Assembly (NCBI GenBank): GCA_031259225.1
Contig: JAIRLT010000007.1
Span: forward strand, 1-7,094
From: Prevotellaceae bacterium
GTDB taxonomy: Bacteria > Bacteroidota > Bacteroidia > Bacteroidales > UBA932
Reading direction: 5' to 3'
DNA length: 7,094 nucleotides
Shown: in pieces, positions 1 to 5,711 of the stretch
Position numbering within the stretch: position 1 is the stretch's first letter
Layout of the letters: each line of letters starts with the position of its first letter
The notes under the pieces: model-generated
What the model was told of the DNA's origin: nothing
Databases searched by the model: none
What the model saw: the letters and a program-made list of their open reading frames with translations, nothing else
Position numbers and translations under genes: made by a program

Positions 1-1
1 C

Positions 2-36
2 AATTCCCAATTTCTAATTTCTAATTCCTAATTAAC
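2..36. repeat. Tandem degenerate 7-bp repeat, five units
   Basis: Five consecutive heptamers are visible: AATTCCC, AATTTCT, AATTTCT, AATTCCT and AATTAAC. The period is exactly 7 bp and the AATT core is constant. The array touches the window edge and may continue to the left. It codes for nothing. It has the same period as the unrelated heptamer arrays at 6421-6542, which suggests that 7-bp repeats are a recurring intergenic feature of this genome. Its function is unknown. Confidence 0.75.
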
Positions 37-140
37 TTGCGCCATTCCCTTAAATCCTTATTCTCAGCGTAATTCGCCTAAATCCGCGAAATCTTAAAAA
101 AAAATATTCATGCAAAAAATAGGTTTTACGATATTTTAAT

Positions 141-148
141 TATCTTTG
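141..148 (+). promoter_or_regulatory. Bacteroidota-type -7 element, inward facing, left arm
   Basis: TATCTTTG fits the Bacteroidota primary sigma factor consensus TAnnTTTG exactly. No TTTG -33 box is present at the usual spacing, so the promoter may be weak or need an activator. A start site would be expected about 5-7 bases beyond the motif, near 153-156. The motif is conserved in the opposite arm, which supports a real role. Confidence 0.45.
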
Positions 149-163
149 TACCGGCGTTATATT

Positions 164-188
164 AATTTTGACATAGTAGATCAAAATT
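164..188. promoter_or_regulatory. Perfect 8-9-8 palindrome in left arm
   Basis: AATTTTGA, nine bases (CATAGTAGA), then TCAAAATT form a perfect 8-bp inverted repeat just downstream of the predicted start site. The whole 28-bp block at 161-188 is identical in the right arm (491-518). It could be an operator, a recombinase or transposase binding site, or an RNA hairpin; the sequence does not decide. Confidence 0.5.
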
Positions 189-190
189 GT

Positions 191-487
191 CTCATATGTT
201 CTTCATCCTTAGCGCTTCCAAAAAGTGCTATTTTTTTTCGCTGTAATCGTCCTTAATTTCTTCGCTTATTTTCTTCTCTACTGATTTCCCGGCTATTATG
301 AGTGTGTGATTTAATTTTGCATCTTAAAAAACACATCATTCATCCCGTGTTTCGTCCTGTTTTTTCACGCTTTTTTTACTTGCTATACACTGATCCTTTG
401 TTCTTTCTGACGAGCGTGTTTTTTATTTTTGCATTTTTTTCATCCCCAAATTCATCCGCTCTGTTTGCATTCGCCTGAATATCATAT
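191..487. other. Centre of the inverted-repeat element, no intact gene
   Basis: These 297 bases are strongly T-rich on the plus strand, which makes the minus strand purine-rich. The minus strand has two short open frames: one from 507 to 340 with no ATG, and one from 323 to 228 with no ATG. A reading in the first frame after its stop gives a 28-codon piece (339-253) starting with ATG ATG. The Lys/Glu-rich composition is what an A-rich strand gives by chance, although a decayed small gene cannot be excluded. Besides the terminator at 210-238 there are only weak, long-loop stems, for example 367-372 with 414-419 followed by T-runs. Confidence 0.5.
210..238 (+). terminator. Intrinsic terminator inside the element
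   Basis: The 8-bp stem TAGCGCTT / AAGTGCTA (210-217 with 223-230, one G-U pair) has a 5-nt loop and is followed at once by eight T residues (231-238). This is a textbook rho-independent shape on the plus strand only; the other strand lacks a T-run after the stem. It would end transcription started at the left-arm promoter motif. Confidence 0.65.
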
Positions 488-490
488 ACA

Positions 491-515
491 AATTTTGATC
501 TACTATGTCAAAATT
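491..515. promoter_or_regulatory. Perfect 8-9-8 palindrome in right arm
   Basis: This is the same AATTTTGA-N9-TCAAAATT palindrome as at 164-188, in mirrored orientation. It lies just downstream of the minus-strand promoter motif at 531-538. The perfect identity of this block, set against scattered changes elsewhere in the arms, suggests that it is the functional core. Confidence 0.5.
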
Positions 516-530
516 AATGCAACGACGGTA

Positions 531-538
531 CAAAGATA
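531..538 (-). promoter_or_regulatory. Bacteroidota-type -7 element, inward facing, right arm
   Basis: The minus strand reads TATCTTTG, an exact match to TAnnTTTG, directed toward the centre of the element. As in the left arm there is no TTTG at -33. A transcript from here would start near 524-526 and cross the purine-rich centre. The only terminator-like stem seen on this strand (352-347 with 334-329, then three more Ts) is weak. Confidence 0.4.
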
Positions 539-595
539 GTTTAAAATATCGTAAAAGCGGTTTCTTGCATGAATTTTTTTTTTTAAGATTTCGCG

Positions 596-655
596 GATTT
601 AGGCGAATTAGGCTGATTTTAGACGAATTACGTTAATGTACGAATTACGCGGATT
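596..655. repeat. Degenerate short repeats, CGAATTA and GATT units
   Basis: CGAATTA occurs at 604-610, 624-630 and 641-647, alternating with GATT-containing units near 596, 615 and 652, giving a rough 9-10-bp rhythm. The outer part of the inverted-repeat arm (AATTCGCC, ATCCGCG) is made of the same words, so the arm may have grown out of, or inserted into, this repeat tract. It fills the space between the element and the barrel gene's stop codon. No clear terminator for that gene is visible here. Confidence 0.45.
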
Positions 656-659
656 GAAG

Positions 660-2516
660 CTAAAATATCATCGCTACGCCCGCGCCGCCGCTGACGCCAT
701 GGTGCAGGTAAAGGTAGTAGTTTTGGTAATGCCGGTTGAGCAGGTTATTGCCGTATACAAAAGCAGACAGCCATTTGTAGCATTTGTATTCCACCTGTAG
801 CGAGAGGTCAAAGTAGGGTTTTATGGAGGCGGCGATTATTCCCGTTTCCGGGTTTTCGTAGCGTACCGGCGCACTGCCGCGTGCAGCCATGCCCAAGCCA
901 AAGGTAAATTCATCGTATTTGTAACGGAGGTTGGCATGGAGTTCCCATGCCGGCTTGTGCCATGCCTTGAAACCTTCCATGCTTTTGTTAAAGGAATAAA
1001 AATAATAACGCGCGCGGGCAATGGCTTCAAAGCCGGCAAGGGTGTAATCCACATCGCCGCCAATGGTGAAGCGGCTGGTTTTATTATATACCACGTCAAA
1101 ATTATTCAGCAGGTAACCCGGTATAAACGGGTCGGAAGGGTCTCCGGCAAGCGCTTGCATGCTGTTTACGTAAAAATACATGTTGTCCGAGTAGGCATAG
1201 GATACGAACACATTGTAGCCGGCAATATCAAATATCCGTCCTTTTCCGCCGGCAGTTACGTCCACAGGCGTTTGGGTGTTATCGATGGCTAATCCCGGAA
1301 GGATATAGGGGTTTTCGAGAGCGGTTTTTTGGTAGGTATTGATGGTTGTTTGCCCGTATATCCTCGCATAGGCGGTGAAATAGTCAGAGACTTTTGCGGT
1401 GAATGATATATCCGGGAAAAAGTGTAAGGACAGTTTGCCCGAGTCGCGACGGGGCGTATGTGAGTTATAGGCGCCTTCAATGTTCGCGCCTACCGAAATG
1501 CTGATGCCGTCTTTTTGGTATTCATACGCGGGCGTAACGGTAAACAAGCCGTCGGACAGCCGTGCGGCATTTTCTTTGTTGAAAACCGTTGCCCTGAAAG
1601 CAAGGCTGCCCGAATGTGTATGGGCAAAGGTTTGTGCAATTTTGCCGTGAATGCCGCCAAGGTATTCCGACACGGGCATGCCGGTCATCTGGCTCTGCGC
1701 CGTAATAGCCTTGTCGTGCGTATAGCCGAAAGTAAAATTTACGTTATAGGTAAACCCGTCGTAAACGTTTTTAGAGGCAATACCCAGTTCGGCGTTACAA
1801 ATATTGTATACCTGTTCCAGCTTCCTTTTTATATAACCGGAGTCGTTATTAATAGCGTCAACATAGCTGGGGTAGTCGCTGGATAGGCGGGCAAGGTAGG
1901 CGGTGTCATGCCCGTGGAACAGGAGGTAGCGCCGTTTGTACCCGAACGAGGCATGCAGCAGCGTGTTTTTAATCCGGTGCTGCAATGATACGCCCAAATC
2001 GTGTTGCGCATTGTATCCGATAATGGTAGCGGGAAGGGTATAGCCTTCCGGCTGTTCCGCCACCAGCGCCGTATTTGCCCAATAAGAGCGGTGGTTATAA
2101 TAAATGCTCAGGATGGAATTTTTAATATTCCGGTTATGCAGGTAAAGGTCAGCCAGCGGCGCCCATGGGTAACTTAATCCCAGCCGCAGGTAGCCGTAGT
2201 TCCGCAGGGGCGCGTCTACGCGTTCTTCTATGGCGGCAGCTTGCAGGTTGGTGGAAACGCTGAATACGGGCAGGTACTCCGGGTCGACTTTGTACGTGAA
2301 CGAGGTGGTGAAGCCGGAAATGGTATCGCTGGTTTTCAAAGGCACGGCTATACGGTCGGCGTCAACAATCGTGCGTTCATAGGTACGGGTTACTTCCACT
2401 ACGCGCGTTTCTATGGTGGTAGTGGTGGTAGTGCTGCCGCTGCGGGGTTGGGCATGGGCATTCCCGCAGCAGAGCGCATAACTTATTATAAACAATATAT
2501 AACCTTTTATTCTCAT
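660..2516 (-). CDS. TonB-receptor-like outer-membrane beta-barrel, no visible plug
   Basis: This 618-residue protein is predicted to sit in the outer membrane. A signal peptide is clear: MRIK, a hydrophobic stretch to about residue 19, and a likely cut after AHA at 22. A run of six threonines (29-34) and a polar segment with the pattern TYERTIVDADRI (45-56) follow. The rest is rich in alternating aromatic and polar strands typical of barrels. Near the end, GNNLLNRHYQNYY (589-601) resembles the last strands of TonB-dependent receptors, and the protein ends in phenylalanine, as many barrels do. The usual N-terminal plug domain is not recognisable and there is room for only a short N-terminal segment, so active TonB-driven uptake is uncertain. 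The start ATG lies 15 bp after the TPR gene's stop, implying one operon and probably a functional pair. The substrate is unknown. Confidence is good for an outer-membrane barrel, low for transport mode. Confidence 0.8.
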   Translation of the reverse strand: MRIKGYILFIISYALCCGNAHAQPRSGSTTTTTTIETRVVEVTRTYERTIVDADRIAVPLKTSDTISGFTTSFTYKVDPEYLPVFSVSTNLQAAAIEERVDAPLRNYGYLRLGLSYPWAPLADLYLHNRNIKNSILSIYYNHRSYWANTALVAEQPEGYTLPATIIGYNAQHDLGVSLQHRIKNTLLHASFGYKRRYLLFHGHDTAYLARLSSDYPSYVDAINNDSGYIKRKLEQVYNICNAELGIASKNVYDGFTYNVNFTFGYTHDKAITAQSQMTGMPVSEYLGGIHGKIAQTFAHTHSGSLAFRATVFNKENAARLSDGLFTVTPAYEYQKDGISISVGANIEGAYNSHTPRRDSGKLSLHFFPDISFTAKVSDYFTAYARIYGQTTINTYQKTALENPYILPGLAIDNTQTPVDVTAGGKGRIFDIAGYNVFVSYAYSDNMYFYVNSMQALAGDPSDPFIPGYLLNNFDVVYNKTSRFTIGGDVDYTLAGFEAIARARYYFYSFNKSMEGFKAWHKPAWELHANLRYKYDEFTFGLGMAARGSAPVRYENPETGIIAASIKPYFDLSLQVEYKCYKWLSAFVYGNNLLNRHYQNYYLYLHHGVSGGAGVAMIF

Positions 2517-2531
2517 ATTACCGGTTGGTGT

Positions 2532-5500
2532 TTATTTTTTTAACGCCTCCATGTGTTGTTTGACCGTTTCAATAATGCCGTCCTCCGTGTTTTTATAACC
2601 TTTCAGGATACTGTCATAGGTAGCTTCCGCCTGCGCCGTATTGCCTTTCAGGGCATACTGTTCCGCGAGGGTAATAAGCGTCATGGCTGTCCAGTACTGG
2701 TAGATGTTGGCTTCGGAGTTAATAAATTTCACGGACATTGCTTCGCCTTCTTCAAATTTACCTTTCTTAAAGGTATCCGCGATAAGGTAAAAAGTCGCTT
2801 CCGCATTTTCCCTGTCGTTGTTTTTTCCCGCCGTGAGTTCTTTATAGAGTTTCAGGGCTTCTTCTTCCTGTCCCAGTATCCGCCAGCAGTTTGCTTTTAT
2901 CAATGTCATTTCGCGGGCTTGCTGTCCGCTGATGGCGGGCATTAGCAGGGCGGCTTGCGCGATGTTCGCGGCTTCGCGGTAGTTGTGGAGTTTTTCAAAA
3001 TGTATCTTTGCCATGTCTATATGCGCCGACAATTGCACGCTTTCGTTATTGGTCAGTTGCGCCAACTGTTTCAGGTTTTCCACTGCCGCCGGGTAGTTTT
3101 CCAGGAAGGTATTCGCCTGTCCTGATTTTATCAGCGCCTGTTCTTTGTAGACATTATTATTTATATCATCAATGACGGGCTTAAATTCCGCTACGGCTTC
3201 CATATAATTCCGCCTTTCATAATAGCACGTAGCCAGATAGTAGTGCGCCGGCAACAGGTTGGGGTTACCCGGATAGTTGGCGATAAATACCTTGAATTCG
3301 GGAATGGCTTTGTCGCAACTGCCGGAGTTGGCTAATTTCTCGGCGGCATTATAGATGGAAAGCGCCCGTTCGTCCGTATTCAATTCCTTGCCGATATTTT
3401 CCAGATACTGGTAATACAGGTTGGGCGTTCCTTTATCCAGATAGGCGTTGTACAAGCCGTCGAGCGCGGCTTTTTCATCCATAGAGTTGGGGACGGCTTT
3501 TTGTTGCGCTTTTGTGTAATATTCCACTGCTTCGTCCATCCGGTTGGTATTGGTGCATACCAGCCCCAGCTCAATAAGCCCTTGGATGATTTGGGGGCTC
3601 TCGGGATAATCCGCGAGTAATTGTTTGAAGGTCGTTTCCGCTTCGCTGTAGCGGTTATGCTGGAAATAAGTACGCCCCAATTCCAGCAATCCGGCAGGCG
3701 CATATTCGGAATGCGTATATTTTTTTAGCAGTTCCTGCAAGGTTTCTATTTTGCGTTCGTGGCGGTCTAACAAGCCATACGAAAGCGCTTTTTGGTAGAG
3801 GGCATAATCGGGATTGGCGGCGTCCATATCGGCGGCGGTGGTGTAGTTTTCCGCTGCGAGCCAGTACTTGCTTTGGATATAATTGCAGTCGCCGATACGG
3901 TTGTATGAGTCGGCTACCTGCACCCGGAACAATTGCCCTGCCGCCGTGATGAACTTGCGGAACCACGAGAGCGCATTGTTATAGTCGTCCTGCCGGTAAT
4001 AGCAATATGCCAAATTGTAATGCGCCGCTATGTATTCGTTCGGGGACTGCATGGCGCCGCTTCCCGACACAAAGGCTTCAAATTGTTTCTGCGCTTCTTT
4101 ATAGAGCCCGAGCAGGTAATATATGTCGGCTTTATAATATTTCGCCAGCGCTTCCACCGTCGCGTCGTAGCCGGCTGACCGGAGCGAAGCTTCCAGATAA
4201 TTGAGCGCTTCTTCGTATTTTGAGCTGTCCTGTTCGTCGTACAGTTGTTTGCCGATAATAAAATTCAACCGTTGCATATCGGCTTTTTCCTTATCGCTGG
4301 GTTTCGGGATGAGGGACAGTTGCTCCAACGCCTGCCGGTAATCGTTCTTGATGATATGCAGCGACGCCAGATAGCCTTTTATTTCAGGATTTGTATCTTC
4401 GTCGGGATATTTTTCCAGGTATTTTTTCACCGGCTCGCCGTTGTTCTGTATTTCCAGCGACAGCTTGGCATACTGGAAAAAGGCGTCTTTCGTGAGCGCC
4501 GGCAGGAAGGATTGTTGCGAAGCGGCGAGGAATGCTTTTTGCGCGTCGGCTTTTTTATCGAGGTTTAAATAAATACTTCCCAAATAATAGTAGGAATTTT
4601 GCGACAGGGAGTCTTGGTGCGCGCGGCTCACGCGGTTGAAATAACGGATAGCTTCGGTATAATCGGCGGACTGGTATTCAAGTAACCCGAGGAAATATTC
4701 ATCCGTACGCGAAAGGTTGGTTTTTTGCGGCGAATAAATGGCAAAATATTCACGCGCCTTGCTGTAATCCCCGGTATGGTAATAGGACTCGGCAATGGTA
4801 CGCGCCATTTCCGAATGATACGGTTCGTCCATAGTGGGCAACAGGCTCCCGCCGATTTTTACCACTTCTTTGTAATCCTGCTGCGAATAGTAGATATTGA
4901 GCAGGTAGAACAGCGCGAGTGTGGCAAAGCGGTCGTCCGACGAAATCTTTTCAAACGCCAGTTGCGCCGAAATATAATGCTGTTTCAAGTATTCCGTATA
5001 ACCATAATAATAGGTCGCCGGCACGTTGTAAGGGCTGTCGGGGACGTCCTTGGTTTCGATAAAACATTTATTCGCCAAATCTATTTCGCCGGTTTCAAAA
5101 TAAGCATATCCCTTTTTGAAAACACATTCCACATGTTCATAGTAGCGCAGGGCGCGGCTGTCCACTTTTTCGTACCACCGGAGCGCTTCCTTGTAATCCC
5201 GTTCCTGAAAATAATAATTGGCTAATAGGAACGTTACACGGTTGATATTTTTATTTTCGGGATGGTTCCCCCGCAAATCAACGACGTAGGCTTCCATATT
5301 GGGCAACCCTAATTCGATAGCGCACAGGGCGCGGTAAGAGGCTATTTCCGACAGCGTCAGCCGGTCGGCAGGGTCGGTTTCGCCGGACGCGCGGAGGAAA
5401 ACCATTTCCGCATCGGTGTACAAGCCTTTTTCAAATAAATCAATCCCCTTCAAGTACAACTCCCCGGGCTTCCTTTCCACATCCTGGGAATACGCCGCGC

Positions 5501-5573
5501 CGGCGAAAATAAACGTAATAAGTAAGGTGGAAAAACTTTTTGACACTATTTTTATATACGCTAAAAGTTGCAT
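2532..5573 (-). CDS. Large exported TPR-repeat protein
   Basis: This 1013-residue protein starts with a signal peptide (basic and hydrophobic residues 1-28, likely cut after AYS at 29; no lipobox cysteine), so it is exported, probably to the periplasm. From about residue 35 to the end it is built of helical TPR-type repeats. Examples are YYFQERDYKEALRWYEKV near 116-133 and, further on, AYCYYRQDDYNNALSWF and YLATCYYERRNYMEAVAEF, with the usual small and aromatic residues. Some repeats resemble those of BamD or the YbgF/CpoB type, but no enzyme domain is seen. Such proteins act as scaffolds for protein-protein contacts. The immediate downstream barrel gene suggests it serves that outer-membrane protein. 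The start ATG at 5571-5573 is chosen because it gives the complete signal peptide. Specific function is not known to me. Confidence 0.85.
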   Translation of the reverse strand: MQLLAYIKIVSKSFSTLLITFIFAGAAYSQDVERKPGELYLKGIDLFEKGLYTDAEMVFLRASGETDPADRLTLSEIASYRALCAIELGLPNMEAYVVDLRGNHPENKNINRVTFLLANYYFQERDYKEALRWYEKVDSRALRYYEHVECVFKKGYAYFETGEIDLANKCFIETKDVPDSPYNVPATYYYGYTEYLKQHYISAQLAFEKISSDDRFATLALFYLLNIYYSQQDYKEVVKIGGSLLPTMDEPYHSEMARTIAESYYHTGDYSKAREYFAIYSPQKTNLSRTDEYFLGLLEYQSADYTEAIRYFNRVSRAHQDSLSQNSYYYLGSIYLNLDKKADAQKAFLAASQQSFLPALTKDAFFQYAKLSLEIQNNGEPVKKYLEKYPDEDTNPEIKGYLASLHIIKNDYRQALEQLSLIPKPSDKEKADMQRLNFIIGKQLYDEQDSSKYEEALNYLEASLRSAGYDATVEALAKYYKADIYYLLGLYKEAQKQFEAFVSGSGAMQSPNEYIAAHYNLAYCYYRQDDYNNALSWFRKFITAAGQLFRVQVADSYNRIGDCNYIQSKYWLAAENYTTAADMDAANPDYALYQKALSYGLLDRHERKIETLQELLKKYTHSEYAPAGLLELGRTYFQHNRYSEAETTFKQLLADYPESPQIIQGLIELGLVCTNTNRMDEAVEYYTKAQQKAVPNSMDEKAALDGLYNAYLDKGTPNLYYQYLENIGKELNTDERALSIYNAAEKLANSGSCDKAIPEFKVFIANYPGNPNLLPAHYYLATCYYERRNYMEAVAEFKPVIDDINNNVYKEQALIKSGQANTFLENYPAAVENLKQLAQLTNNESVQLSAHIDMAKIHFEKLHNYREAANIAQAALLMPAISGQQAREMTLIKANCWRILGQEEEALKLYKELTAGKNNDRENAEATFYLIADTFKKGKFEEGEAMSVKFINSEANIYQYWTAMTLITLAEQYALKGNTAQAEATYDSILKGYKNTEDGIIETVKQHMEALKK

Positions 5574-5597
5574 TTTCTTAGTAAAAGAATGAAAAAA

Positions 5598-5632
5598 TTT
5601 GTGTAAAGATACAAACTAAATCCGTAACTTTG
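5598..5632 (+). promoter_or_regulatory. Probable promoter of the ftsE-type gene
   Basis: TAACTTTG at 5625-5632 matches the Bacteroidota -7 consensus TAnnTTTG. A TTTG at 5598-5601 lies 23 bases upstream, at the long end of the accepted -33 spacing. Transcription would start near 5638, leaving a T-rich leader of about 75 nt before the ATG at 5712. Confidence 0.6.
5604..5611 (-). promoter_or_regulatory. Weak candidate promoter of the TPR/barrel operon
   Basis: The minus strand reads TATCTTTA, one base off TAnnTTTG, 30 bp before the TPR gene's ATG. No -33 TTTG is seen. It overlaps the -33 to -7 spacer of the divergent ftsE-type promoter, so the two promoters could compete for polymerase. It is the best candidate in the 138-bp gap, but weak. 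Confidence 0.3.
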
Positions 5633-5640
5633 CAGTGTTT

Positions 5641-5668
5641 TTTATAGTTTCTATAAACAATTTTTTTT
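5641..5668 (+). promoter_or_regulatory. AT-only hairpin plus T-run in the ftsE leader
   Basis: TTTATAG (5641-5647) pairs with CTATAAA (5651-5657) across a 3-nt loop, and eight T residues follow at 5661-5668. The layout recalls an attenuator, but the stem has one G-C pair and would be unstable. A second T-run follows at 5675-5681. It may simply be AT-rich leader sequence. Confidence 0.2.
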
Positions 5669-5711
5669 AATATCTTTTTTTAATATCCATAACTAACTAT
5701 CATACATAAAA

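Larger units (their letters stand above)
64..190 (+). repeat. Left arm of the long inverted repeat
   Basis: This 127-bp arm pairs with 488-616. From outside to inside it contains a stretch ending in AAATCCGCGAAATC, an A-rich run (96-106), a promoter-like motif (141-148) and a block at 161-188 that is identical in the other arm. Most mismatches fall in two small patches, about 118-125 and 153-162, between the better conserved blocks. Confidence 0.85.
154..238 (+). ncRNA. Candidate small RNA of about 85 nt
   Basis: A promoter-like motif (141-148) is followed after about 60 bp by a convincing intrinsic terminator (210-238) with no real gene between. The predicted transcript would contain two hairpins: a stem of 8 bp with a 9-nt loop (164-188) and the terminator stem. 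The start at 154 is estimated from the promoter motif. An ATG at 196-198 opens a 16-codon frame that runs through the terminator and is probably not translated. The RNA is inferred; it could equally be a leader or attenuator that stops transcription entering the element. Confidence 0.3.
64..616. mobile_element. Long inverted-repeat element, MITE-like, no transposase
   Basis: The left arm (64-190) and the reverse complement of the right arm (488-616) align over about 128 columns with roughly ten mismatches and two single-base gaps, about 90% identity by hand. Between them lies a 297-bp centre with no intact gene. Short size, long terminal inverted repeats and no transposase resemble a non-autonomous element (MITE-like) mobilised in trans. 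I see no clear target-site duplication at either end, so the exact borders are uncertain. Mobility is inferred from structure only. Alternatives are a palindromic regulatory or structural element, or a decayed insertion sequence. It sits downstream of the barrel gene's stop codon at 660-662 and interrupts no visible gene. Confidence 0.6.
488..616 (-). repeat. Right arm of the long inverted repeat
   Basis: This 129-bp arm is the inverted partner of 64-190. Read on the minus strand it carries the same order of elements: AAATCCGCGAAATC, an 11-A run, TTTTACGATATTTTAA, the promoter-like TATCTTTG (531-538), and the conserved block at 491-518. Both arms therefore point their promoter motif toward the centre. 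Confidence 0.85.

Noticed and set aside
196..246. 16-codon frame starting at ATG 196 inside the candidate small RNA
   Set aside because: It runs through the terminator stem and T-run, has no ribosome site, and its Phe/Ser/Lys content simply follows the T-rich DNA.
64..616. Invertible promoter switch of the Bacteroides phase-variation type
   Set aside because: The promoter motifs lie within the arms and face inward symmetrically, so inversion would not change which flanking gene is read. No known short invertase consensus was seen.
1..659. tRNA, rRNA or riboswitch in the gene-free stretch
   Set aside because: No cloverleaf, conserved rRNA core or known riboswitch motif could be recognised; the structure is explained by the inverted repeat and short tandem repeats.
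936..1292. Open frame of 118 codons on the plus strand inside the barrel gene
   Set aside because: It lies wholly antisense to a gene with a clear signal peptide and barrel pattern, and its translation has no recognisable domain.
2449..2516. Lipoprotein signal in the barrel protein (two adjacent cysteines at residues 16-17)
   Set aside because: The residue before the first cysteine is leucine, not Gly/Ala/Ser, and AHA-Q further on gives a normal signal peptidase I site.
4725..5225. Open frame of 166 codons on the plus strand inside the TPR gene
   Set aside because: It is antisense to well-formed TPR repeats; the long opposite frame is a by-product of their codon composition.
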